Origin: Anaerolineae bacterium
GTDB lineage: Bacteria; Chloroflexota; Anaerolineae; Aggregatilineales; Phototrophicaceae
Direction of reading: 5' to 3'
DNA length: 45,100 nucleotides
NCBI GenBank assembly: GCA_022843385.1
Contig: JALHNT010000020.1
Coordinates: forward strand, 86,098-131,197
The notes under the pieces were generated by a model that saw only the letters and a list, made by a program, of their open reading frames with translations, ran no database searches and was not told the origin of the DNA. Numbering within the stretch: position 1 is the stretch's first letter; each line of letters opens with the position of its first letter. Positions 36,734-45,100 of this stretch are shown one piece after another. Made by a program: the position numbers and the translations under genes.

Positions 36734-36809
36734 GAGTCGCTCAGTAGGCCGACGACTCTTGCTCATCTTTCTGATAGCAGAATCTTGGGGGAGCAGTTGT
36801 CGGCTTTTT
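36734..36809 (+). promoter_or_regulatory. possible transcription attenuator before the P-type ATPase
   Basis: GCCGACGACT (36748-36757) pairs with AGTTGTCGGC (36795-36804; one G-U) and is followed by TTTTT (36805-36809); an inner GCTC/GAGC and a TTCTG-ATAG-CAGAA hairpin fill the loop. An alternative stem, GAGTCG (36734-36739) with CGACTC (36753-36758), would take over the 5-prime arm and break the terminator. The structure ends 23 nt before the ATPase start codon. The sensor ligand is unknown, and no known metal riboswitch consensus was recognised. Confidence 0.55.
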
Positions 36810-36832
36810 ACTTTTCATCAGGGGTAGTGTGA

Positions 36833-39823
<2,991 letters not shown>

Positions 39824-39835
39824 TCGGCCAGATAA

Positions 39836-39858
39836 GGGGGCGCTTAAAGAACGCCCCC
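39836..39858 (+). terminator. hairpin after the P-type ATPase
   Basis: GGGGGCG (39836-39842) and CGCCCCC (39852-39858) form a 7-bp stem around CTTAAAGAA, 12 nt after the stop codon. The tail ATTCTAAAA is only weakly T-rich. Confidence 0.65.
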
Positions 39859-39947
39859 ATTCTAAAACAATTCTGATGTTGTTCGCGTAATGTAACTTGT
39901 ATCGTCATCGTGTATCCGTTCCGTTGTAAGTTGAGGAGAGCTTCTGT

Positions 39948-40850
39948 ATGTTGAACAGTACGATCAAGACCACCCTGTTGTTGGGTGCGTTGACCGGCCT
40001 GCTCATGATGATCGGGTCGGCGCTGGGTGGCACCGGCGGCCTGATCTTCGCCTTTATCTTCGCCATCCTGATGAATATGGGAGCCTGGTGGTTCTCCGAT
40101 ACGCTGGCGCTGAAGTTCAGCGGCGCGAAGGAAGTCAGCCCACAGGAAGCCCCTGACCTGCACCGTATGGTCGAAGGGCTGGCGAAGAATGCCAACCTTC
40201 CCAAACCCCGCGTCTATATCATCAATAGTCCCGCGCCCAACGCTTTCGCCACCGGACGCAGCCCGGAAAAGGGCGCTGTGGCTGCCACTACCGGCATCAT
40301 GCAGTTGCTGACCTATGAAGAACTGGCCGGCGTCATGGCGCACGAACTGGCGCACATCAAGAACCGCGACACCCTGATCTCCAGCATCGCCGCGACCATC
40401 GGTGGCGCGATCACCATGCTGGCCGACATGGTTATGTGGGGCATGATCTTCGGTGGCTTCGGCGGTCAGGATGATGAAGATAACGGTCTCGCCGGTGTAG
40501 CTGGCGGCTTCCTGATGATTATTCTCGCCCCCATTGCTGCCATCGTCATTCAACTGGCGATCTCACGAGCGCGTGAATTTGGTGCCGATGAAGGTGGTGC
40601 CCGCATTCTCGGTAAGGCCGAGCCGCTGGCACGGGCGCTGGAAAAGCTGGAGAACTGGCAGCACAGCCGCTTCGCCCAGCCGATGCATGTCAACCCCTCC
40701 ACCGCCCACCTGTACGTCGTCAATCCCTTTGCCGGTTCGGGCGGCGTGGTCAACCTGTTCCGCACCCATCCGGTGACGGCGGAACGAGTGGCGCGTCTGC
40801 GGGCGCTGGACGCCAACCCGTCCATGAAGATGCAGGCGGCTGATCTCTAA
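39948..40850 (+). CDS. htpX: HtpX-type membrane zinc metalloprotease
   Basis: A 300-residue M48B protease. Two N-terminal helices (7-25 and 30-50) precede the catalytic zinc motif His132-Glu133-x-x-His136 in [12 protein letters not shown]; the third ligand is Glu210 in [13 protein letters not shown]. Two more helices lie at about 145-170 and 185-205. It degrades damaged membrane proteins on the cytosolic side, as part of envelope quality control together with FtsH in other bacteria. The usual HtpX form is matched in length. The gene is bracketed by GC hairpins on both sides, so it is probably its own unit. Confidence 0.96.
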   Translation: MLNSTIKTTLLLGALTGLLMMIGSALGGTGGLIFAFIFAILMNMGAWWFSDTLALKFSGAKEVSPQEAPDLHRMVEGLAKNANLPKPRVYIINSPAPNAFATGRSPEKGAVAATTGIMQLLTYEELAGVMAHELAHIKNRDTLISSIAATIGGAITMLADMVMWGMIFGGFGGQDDEDNGLAGVAGGFLMIILAPIAAIVIQLAISRAREFGADEGGARILGKAEPLARALEKLENWQHSRFAQPMHVNPSTAHLYVVNPFAGSGGVVNLFRTHPVTAERVARLRALDANPSMKMQAADL

Positions 40851-40856
40851 GTAACA

Positions 40857-40875
40857 GGGGCGTGTTCAGCGCCCC
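40857..40875 (+). terminator. hairpin after htpX
   Basis: GGGGCG (40857-40862) and CGCCCC (40870-40875) pair around TGTTCAG just after the htpX stop codon; the tail TTCATCCC is not T-rich. Confidence 0.55.
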
Positions 40876-40913
40876 TTCATCCCAAACAACCTTTATTGTG
40901 AATGGAAAGCACC

Positions 40914-41129
40914 ATGGATGAGACTTTTGAACAACTGGACGAGATGGAATTTCGCCGCCGTCGCAAGCCGCGTAAACGCGCTGCTCAGGACTGGCTGATC
41001 GTCGATGATGAGATTGTGAATTGGAAGCCGCGTTCGTCCCAACAACTGGCGGATCTGCATGATGAATATCAGGAGAACCGCCGTGACCGGCAAAAATCGC
41101 CGCGTTATGACCGGACGAAACGTATCTAG
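40914..41129 (+). CDS. small basic hypothetical protein
   Basis: A 71-residue protein, very rich in Arg, Lys, Asp and Glu (EFRRRRKPRKRAAQDWLIVD). An in-frame ATG four codons upstream (40902) is also possible; GGAAAG lies 4 nt before the chosen start. No domain recognised; charge and length suggest a nucleic-acid- or ribosome-associated peptide, which is only a guess. It is followed after 15 nt by the zinc-ribbon gene, so the two and the CBS gene may be one operon. Confidence 0.65.
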   Translation: MDETFEQLDEMEFRRRRKPRKRAAQDWLIVDDEIVNWKPRSSQQLADLHDEYQENRRDRQKSPRYDRTKRI

Positions 41130-41144
41130 AAGGAGTTTTAGTGT

Positions 41145-41525
41145 ATGAAATGCCCAATTGACGGTAGTGATCTGGTGATGACCGAGCGCCAGGGAATTGA
41201 AATCGACTACTGCCCCAAATGCCGGGGGATCTGGTTGGATCGTGGTGAGCTAGACAAGATCATCGAACGCTCTGGCATGGTCGCTGCACCCCAGCCGCCA
41301 GTCGCTGCCCAGCCGCCTGCTGCTCAACCGCCGCCCGCTGCGCCGCAGCAGCCGGTCTATCAACAGCCGCCGGTGTATCAGCAGCAGCCACCCGGCTATC
41401 AACAACAGCCGCCGCCCCCGCGCCGGGACTACGATGACGATGACCACTACAAGCGCGAAGGCTACAGCGAGTATGACCGTAAGAAAAAACAGAAGTCCTT
41501 CCTGGGCGAGCTGTTTGATTTCTAA
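41145..41525 (+). CDS. TFIIB-type zinc-ribbon protein with Pro/Gln-rich linker
   Basis: A 126-residue protein. The first 42 residues follow the zf-TFIIB family: MKCPIDGSDLVMTE then EIDYCPKCRGIWLDRGELDKI, with Cys3, Cys23 and Cys26 visible (the second usual Cys is Asp in this subgroup). Residues about 47-95 are a low-complexity linker of Pro, Gln and Tyr (QQPPVYQQQPPGYQQ). The C-terminus is Lys/Asp-rich and ends SFLGELFDF, which looks like a conserved docking tail. AAGGAG is 9 nt before the ATG. Function unknown; it lies in a possible operon with the CBS-pair gene 11 nt downstream. Confidence 0.9.
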   Translation: MKCPIDGSDLVMTERQGIEIDYCPKCRGIWLDRGELDKIIERSGMVAAPQPPVAAQPPAAQPPPAAPQQPVYQQPPVYQQQPPGYQQQPPPPRRDYDDDDHYKREGYSEYDRKKKQKSFLGELFDF

Positions 41526-41536
41526 GGCATACCACT

Positions 41537-41920
41537 ATGAACCTGAAACAATTGATGACCGAGCCGCTGGTGTTCGTCAATAGCGAAACCCCGGTCAGCC
41601 ATGTCATCCATCTGATGAACAAGCACCGCCTGACCAGTATTCCGGTGGTCGATCAGCGCCGCTGCGTGATGGGCATCGTCACCCAGCGCGAACTCTTCAA
41701 CCAGAAGCCTATTCCGTCCGATGATAAGCTGCTCACGATGCGCGTGGACGAGGTCATGTCGAGCGATGTCTCAGTCGCCGACGAGTCCGACGAATTGAGC
41801 GAAGTGGCCTGGCGCATGGTGCATCACGGCCTGGATGTCATGCTCATCGTCAATCACGGCGTCCTGGTCGGCCTGCTCTCGCGCAACGACCTGATCCGTA
41901 TGGTCGCCCGCGCTGTCTAG
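41537..41920 (+). CDS. CBS-domain pair protein
   Basis: A 127-residue Bateman module with no attached enzyme. The two CBS motifs are at about 1-60 (MTEPLVFVNSETPVSHVIHL, then LTSIPVVDQRRCVMGIVTQREL) and 70-127 (VDEVMSSDVSVADESDELSE, then GLDVMLIVNHGVLVGLLSRNDL). Such pairs bind adenine nucleotides and report energy state to a partner. The partner here is unknown; the preceding zinc-ribbon gene is 11 nt upstream. It is convergent with the rhomboid gene, with a GGGGCATG hairpin between the two. Confidence 0.93.
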   Translation: MNLKQLMTEPLVFVNSETPVSHVIHLMNKHRLTSIPVVDQRRCVMGIVTQRELFNQKPIPSDDKLLTMRVDEVMSSDVSVADESDELSEVAWRMVHHGLDVMLIVNHGVLVGLLSRNDLIRMVARAV

Positions 41921-41955
41921 TTGACTTCTCCGGTAGCGCGTCACCGGTTGAGAAT

Positions 41956-41980
41956 GGGGCATGGCAACCTGTCATGCCCC
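41956..41980. repeat. REP-like hairpin between CBS and rhomboid genes
   Basis: GGGGCATG (41956-41963) and CATGCCCC (41973-41980) pair around a 9-nt loop and are followed by TAC, completing the CCCCTAC flank shared with other hairpins in the window. It touches the rhomboid stop codon and may also end both convergent transcripts. Confidence 0.6.
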
Positions 41981-42702
41981 TACATCCATTGACCTTTGTG
42001 CATCTCATATAGCCAGTCAACCCGTTCAGCGACAGGCGGCTGTGGCACTACCCGCATGAACAACCAGATCAGCACCGCGCCGGCCACGAACCCGCCGATG
42101 TGAGCGAAGAAGGCGACCCCGCCGCCCTGGTTATTTGCACCCAGCGAGGTGAAGCCGTCAAATAATTGCAGCACGAACCAGAACCCCAGCACAGCCAGAG
42201 CTGGAAGCTCGGTTAGCCGCGAAAAATACCCCATGAAGAGCAGCCCGCGCACCTTGACGCCGGGGAACATCAGCGCATACGCCCCCAGCACTCCGGCAAT
42301 CGCCCCGCTGGCACCTACCAGTGGGATGCGCGAGGTGGGGTCGATCAACACCTGCGTCAGGCCGGCGATGAAACCGCACGCCAGATAGAAGACGATGTAC
42401 AGCAGCCAGCCCAGCCGGTCTTCGATGTTGTCGCCGAAAATCCACAGGTACAGCATATTTCCCAGGAGGTGCAGCCAACCGCCATGAAAGAACATGCTGC
42501 GGATGAAATCCAGGATCGTCTCGATGGTAAGGCCCTCGCGGGTGACCAGGTACGGCACAATCGACTGGCTGACGAATGCCTCTGCCAACACATCTCTGGG
42601 CAGCACCAGTTGCCACAGGAACACAATGACGTTGATGCCGATTAAAATGTAGGTGACGAAGGGGATCCGTCGTGTGGGATTTAAGTCAGAAATCGGGAGC
42701 AT
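41980..42702 (-). CDS. rhomboid family intramembrane serine protease
   Basis: A 240-residue six-helix rhomboid. The catalytic pair is Ser132 in VGASGAIAGV and His201 in FFAHIGGFVAG; His78/Asn82 in WLHLLGNM complete the active site. It is paralogous to the protein at 30360, with the same numbering of key residues. It carries a short soluble C-terminal tail (VAERVDWLYEMHKGQWM). AAGG lies 4 nt before the ATG. It is divergent from ppk2 across about 120 bp that contain a perfect 19-bp palindrome. Substrate unknown. Confidence 0.95.
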   Translation of the reverse strand: MLPISDLNPTRRIPFVTYILIGINVIVFLWQLVLPRDVLAEAFVSQSIVPYLVTREGLTIETILDFIRSMFFHGGWLHLLGNMLYLWIFGDNIEDRLGWLLYIVFYLACGFIAGLTQVLIDPTSRIPLVGASGAIAGVLGAYALMFPGVKVRGLLFMGYFSRLTELPALAVLGFWFVLQLFDGFTSLGANNQGGGVAFFAHIGGFVAGAVLIWLFMRVVPQPPVAERVDWLYEMHKGQWM

Positions 42703-42740
42703 GATGCCTTGCCTTTGTGGAAATGCTCATCATAAATGAT

Positions 42741-42759
42741 AACACTGCCGGGCAGTGTT
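42741..42759. promoter_or_regulatory. 19-bp palindrome between divergent genes
   Basis: AACACTGCCGGGCAGTGTT is a perfect palindrome around one central base, placed between the rhomboid start (42702) and the ppk2 start (42824). The position suits an operator for both genes; a hairpin in the RNA is the alternative. Confidence 0.5.
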
Positions 42760-42823
42760 TGACGCGCTAAACGAACCGCGCTATGGTTGAATCATGATCG
42801 GCGTTGGCGAAAAGGGCTTGATG

Positions 42824-43693
42824 ATGGCGAAGCAGGCAGCGAAAAAGAAGAAGGCGAAAGCAGACGACACTCCGGCAACCCCGCTGAATGGCAACAATCA
42901 CCGCTCTAAACTGGAGCGCAAATTCTACGACGATGAACTCAGCCGCCTGCAATTCGAGCTGGTGCGACTGCAATACTGGGTCAAGGAAACCGGGCAAAAG
43001 ATCGTCATCATCTTTGAAGGGCGCGACGCTGCTGGCAAGGGCGGCACCATCAAGCGGCTGACCGAGCCGATGAACCCGCGCGGCGTCCGTCTGGTGGCGC
43101 TGGGCAAACCCTCCGACATCGAGCGCACCCAGTGGTACTTCCAGCGCTACGTCGCCCATCTCCCGGCGGCGGGCGAGATCGTCATCTTTGACCGCAGTTG
43201 GTACAACCGCGCCGGCGTCGAGCATGTCATGGGCTTCTGCACCGAACAGGAATACTGGGATTTTCTCTATTCCTGCCCTGAATTTGAACGCATGGTCGTC
43301 CGTTCCGGTATTCATATCGTCAAATACTGGCTCTCGGTCAGCGATGCCGAACAGGAAAAACGGTTTCAAGAGCGCGCCGGAAATCCTTCCAAAGCCTGGA
43401 AGTTGTCACCGATGGACTTGCTCTCGCGCGAGAAATGGGTGGAGTATTCCAAAGCCAAAGATCGCATGATGGAATACACCGACATCAAGGAGTCGCCCTG
43501 GTATCAGATCGACGCCGATGACAAGCGCCGCGCTCACCTCAACTGCTTCCGTCACCTGCTCGGTCTGTTCCCGGCTTATACCAGCGCCATGCCCGAACCG
43601 GTCCGGCTGAAACCGCGTCCGGCGGCGGATGAACAGTACGTCCGTCCACCGCGCGAGTCACATACCATCGTGCCGGACTTCTATCCCGGTTGA
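42824..43693 (+). CDS. ppk2: polyphosphate kinase 2
   Basis: About 289 residues from the ATG at 42824 (AAAGGG 7 nt upstream); ATGs at 42821 and 42794 are in frame, but 42824 gives the Lys-rich start MAKQAAKKKKAK. The PPK2 domain has Walker A GRDAAGKGG at 66-74, the DRSWYNRAGVE lid/Walker B (Asp123) and IKYW-like VKYWLSVS. The length and single domain fit class I PPK2, which moves phosphate between polyphosphate and GDP or ADP. The basic N-terminus could bind the polyanion. It is monocistronic by appearance, followed by a MITE-like element. Confidence 0.95.
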   Translation: MAKQAAKKKKAKADDTPATPLNGNNHRSKLERKFYDDELSRLQFELVRLQYWVKETGQKIVIIFEGRDAAGKGGTIKRLTEPMNPRGVRLVALGKPSDIERTQWYFQRYVAHLPAAGEIVIFDRSWYNRAGVEHVMGFCTEQEYWDFLYSCPEFERMVVRSGIHIVKYWLSVSDAEQEKRFQERAGNPSKAWKLSPMDLLSREKWVEYSKAKDRMMEYTDIKESPWYQIDADDKRRAHLNCFRHLLGLFPAYTSAMPEPVRLKPRPAADEQYVRPPRESHTIVPDFYPG

Positions 43694-43726
43694 GTGCCAG
43701 GAGTCGTTAACTATGACCACCAGCGC

Positions 43727-44036
43727 AGTTGTTAGTTGCTAGTTCCTAGTTGTTAGTTATTAGTGCAAGTCAGGTCTGTCTACGGTGGTTGGCACTTGTT
43801 ATGACCTGTTGTGAATTGTGCTTTTCAGATCAGGTATCTGTTCACCTTGCCCTGATTTTCGGACGTGCCGTTGCACGTCCCTACGAAGTGCCTGCCGTGT
43901 AGGGACACCCAATGGGGTGTCCGCATGGCCTCCATCACGGATAGGTGAATAGATACCAGATCAGCATTCAATCCGTTTTCTGCCACCTTGCTATGGGAAC
44001 TAAAAACTAAGAACTAGGAACTAGCAACTAACAACT
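43727..44036. mobile_element. MITE-like non-coding element with 38-bp inverted ends
   Basis: The ends, 43727-43764 and 43999-44036, are inverted copies; the outer 25 bases are identical (AGTTGTTAGTTGCTAGTTCC and five more) and the full 38 differ at only about two places. A second pair, GATCAGGTATCTGTTCACC (43828-43846) and its near-complement at 43944-43962, is nested inside, and a REPIN-like pair lies at the centre. The 310-bp unit has no reading frame of note. It fills the gap between ppk2 and the DinB-like gene. No transposase is in the window. Confidence 0.6.
43861..43922. repeat. REPIN-like pair of hairpins, copy 2
   Basis: Hairpin GGACGTGC-CGTT-GCACGTCC (43861-43880) with CTAC, a 14-nt spacer, then GTAG and hairpin GGACACCC-AATG-GGGTGTCC (43903-43922). 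It is the reverse orientation of copy 1 at 25286, with the same two stems and flanks but different loops and spacer. Confidence 0.85.
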
Positions 44037-44070
44037 TCTCCACCCGTTCTAGAGGAAGGGCAACACTGAC

Positions 44071-44526
44071 ATGGACACCATTCCCCAGATGATCGCCGCA
44101 CTGGAGGCTTCTCGCCAGGCGATGCAGCCGGTAGTTGACGCCTGTGACCCGCAGCGCGAAATCTATCCCGGCTGGACGATGAAGGAAGTCCTGGCGCATA
44201 TCGCCGGTTGGGATGAGATAACCAAAGACCTCATCCTGGCGCATGGGCGCGGCGAACCGTATCACTATCCCGATTTCCCCGGTATTGATGGCTACAACGC
44301 CCGTTCCGTCGCCGCCCGCCAATCGCTGACCTACGCCCAAACCGTGAGCGACTGGCAGACCGAACGCTCGGCGCTCACAGCCGCGCTGCACAACTTGCCG
44401 CCGGAGAAATTGCCCACCCAGATGCCGTTCCCCTGGAAGATGGTCGGCCTGACCGAAGACCTGATCGGCATCATGGTTCACCACGAACGCGAACACGCCG
44501 ACGAAATCCGAGGGCTGTTAACCTGA
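44071..44526 (+). CDS. DinB-like four-helix protein (ClbS/DfsB-type)
   Basis: A 151-residue protein. The helical pattern and metal-type histidines fit the DinB fold: LAHIAGWDEITKDLIL with His43, and VHHEREHADEIRGLL with His138 and His142. In this superfamily the three His bind a divalent metal; members act as thiol transferases or protective hydrolases (ClbS handles colibactin). WTMKEVLAHIAGWD is the typical ClbS/DfsB or mycothiol-type opening. No pathway context is present. It follows the MITE-like element by 34 bp. Confidence 0.85.
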   Translation: MDTIPQMIAALEASRQAMQPVVDACDPQREIYPGWTMKEVLAHIAGWDEITKDLILAHGRGEPYHYPDFPGIDGYNARSVAARQSLTYAQTVSDWQTERSALTAALHNLPPEKLPTQMPFPWKMVGLTEDLIGIMVHHEREHADEIRGLLT

Positions 44527-44539
44527 TTGGATGCAGCTA

Positions 44540-45100
44540 ATGATGTTTAGCTCCAGAAGAAGCATTATCGGCTTGATGAGCATAATTGTTGCTGGAGTAT
44601 TGGCCTTTCTGGTTATGCGTAACATCCCGCAACAGAGTAATTATCAAGGAGATCGAACTATCACTTGGACGAATAGAATTGCATTCGCATCCTTGAGAAA
44701 CCGGAACGACCCACAATCAGTTCATGATGTGATTGTTGTCGTTGACCCGGAAATGCGGCAAACAGAATCATTGCCTTTGACCAATCAATCAATTGTGTTT
44801 AGGTCAATTGTATGGTCTCCAAACTGTAACTATCTTGCTGTGGAAGGCATATCAGGAGATAAGAAGTGGCTCGCCTTTATTGACAACCGTGAAGAAGATA
44901 TGTCATTTGCCGTCGCGCCAAATACTACAACCTTGATTCCACATAGCCCCCGATGGTCGCCGGATGGAGAATGGGTTGCGATTACAGGAATAGATCCTAA
45001 CCAGTCGCATAGATTCGGTGTCTATGCTTTGTCCATATTGACTGGAGAAGTCAAGAAACTCTTCGACTCAAGTACATATTTGGGGAGCGCTTGGGCGCCG
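44540..45100 (+). CDS. membrane-anchored PD40/TolB-like beta-propeller protein, partial
   Basis: The frame runs from an ATG at 44540 (in-frame ATGs at 44531 and 44543 are also possible) to the right edge, 187 codons without a stop. A membrane anchor (residues 9-26, SIIGLMSIIVAGVLAFLV) is followed by WD40-like beta-propeller repeats of the PD40/TolB type: VWSPNCNYLAVEG, then PRWSPDGEWVAITG and the start of a third ending LGSAWAP. The propeller should lie outside the membrane. The base composition is visibly AT-richer than the rest of the window, hinting at different origin or weak expression. The gene continues beyond the window, so the function is open. Confidence 0.85.
   Translation, partial: MMFSSRRSIIGLMSIIVAGVLAFLVMRNIPQQSNYQGDRTITWTNRIAFASLRNRNDPQSVHDVIVVVDPEMRQTESLPLTNQSIVFRSIVWSPNCNYLAVEGISGDKKWLAFIDNREEDMSFAVAPNTTTLIPHSPRWSPDGEWVAITGIDPNQSHRFGVYALSILTGEVKKLFDSSTYLGSAWAP

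Noticed and set aside
36690..36832. yybP-ykoY manganese riboswitch before the P-type ATPase
   Set aside because: The order of conserved elements does not match; only a GGGGGAGCAG stretch resembles it.
43727..44036. Insertion sequence
   Set aside because: No transposase frame inside and only 310 bp long, so it is called MITE-like.

Overview
The window looks like chromosomal DNA of a Chloroflexota bacterium, probably close to Anaerolineae. This is inferred, not proven, from moderately high GC, a proline/threonine 'PTPT' surface linker on a TPR/SH3b membrane protein, twin-VWA membrane proteins, several rhomboid proteases, single-domain response regulators and a plant-type (heme-free) sulfite-oxidase-family protein. 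There are about 45 protein genes including a short leader peptide, one tRNA (Cys), and no rRNA, CRISPR array or recognisable transposase. Coding density is high.

Layout. 1-1.1 kb (minus): N-terminal piece of an unknown conserved protein, a CheY-like regulator and a small NIPSNAP-like protein. 1.25-9.8 kb (plus): an envelope-associated block with a TPR/SH3b anchored protein, an unknown protein, a twin-VWA membrane protein, a TPR membrane protein and a rhomboid protease. 9.8-17.1 kb (minus): amidase, aldo/keto reductase, secreted NTF2-like protein, AraC regulator with a hydrolase, and a tight sppA-SDR-thioesterase operon. 17.2-21.6 kb (plus): a large PAS/GAF histidine kinase and a membrane metallophosphoesterase that lacks the usual GNHD motif.

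The centre, 21.66-28.84 kb, is all on the minus strand and is the most interesting part. In transcription order it holds a 37-codon leader peptide packed with Cys and Met codons, an intrinsic terminator, a JAMM metallopeptidase, metY, metX, tRNA-Cys, a MoaD/ThiS-like sulfur carrier ending Gly-Gly-His, DUF4395, a membrane thioredoxin, a sulfite-oxidase-family protein and a MoeB-rhodanese (MoeZ-like) activating enzyme. Together this resembles protein-thiocarboxylate-dependent homocysteine synthesis (the HcyS/HcyD/HcyF-MetY system of Wolinella; compare CysO/Mec+/MoeZ of mycobacteria). Here it sits behind what looks like a Cys/Met-sensing ribosome-mediated attenuator. The proposed flow is: MoeB-rhodanese adenylates and thiocarboxylates the carrier after the JAMM enzyme trims its terminal His; MetX makes O-acetylhomoserine; MetY transfers the carrier-bound sulfur; the JAMM enzyme releases the product.

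28.9-45.1 kb: citrate synthase with a good sigma70-type promoter, two more rhomboid proteases, a phosphodiester glycosidase-like lipoprotein, a response regulator, a three-part STAND ATPase, several small fold-level proteins (NTF2, SRPBCC, DUF2294), a SERCA-like Ca2+ P-type ATPase behind a possible RNA switch, HtpX with three small genes, PPK2, a DinB-like protein and the start of an AT-richer PD40 beta-propeller protein. Scattered through the second half are hairpin repeats with a constant CCCTAC flank, twice arranged as REPIN-like inverted pairs. One pair lies inside a 310-bp MITE-like element with 38-bp inverted ends.
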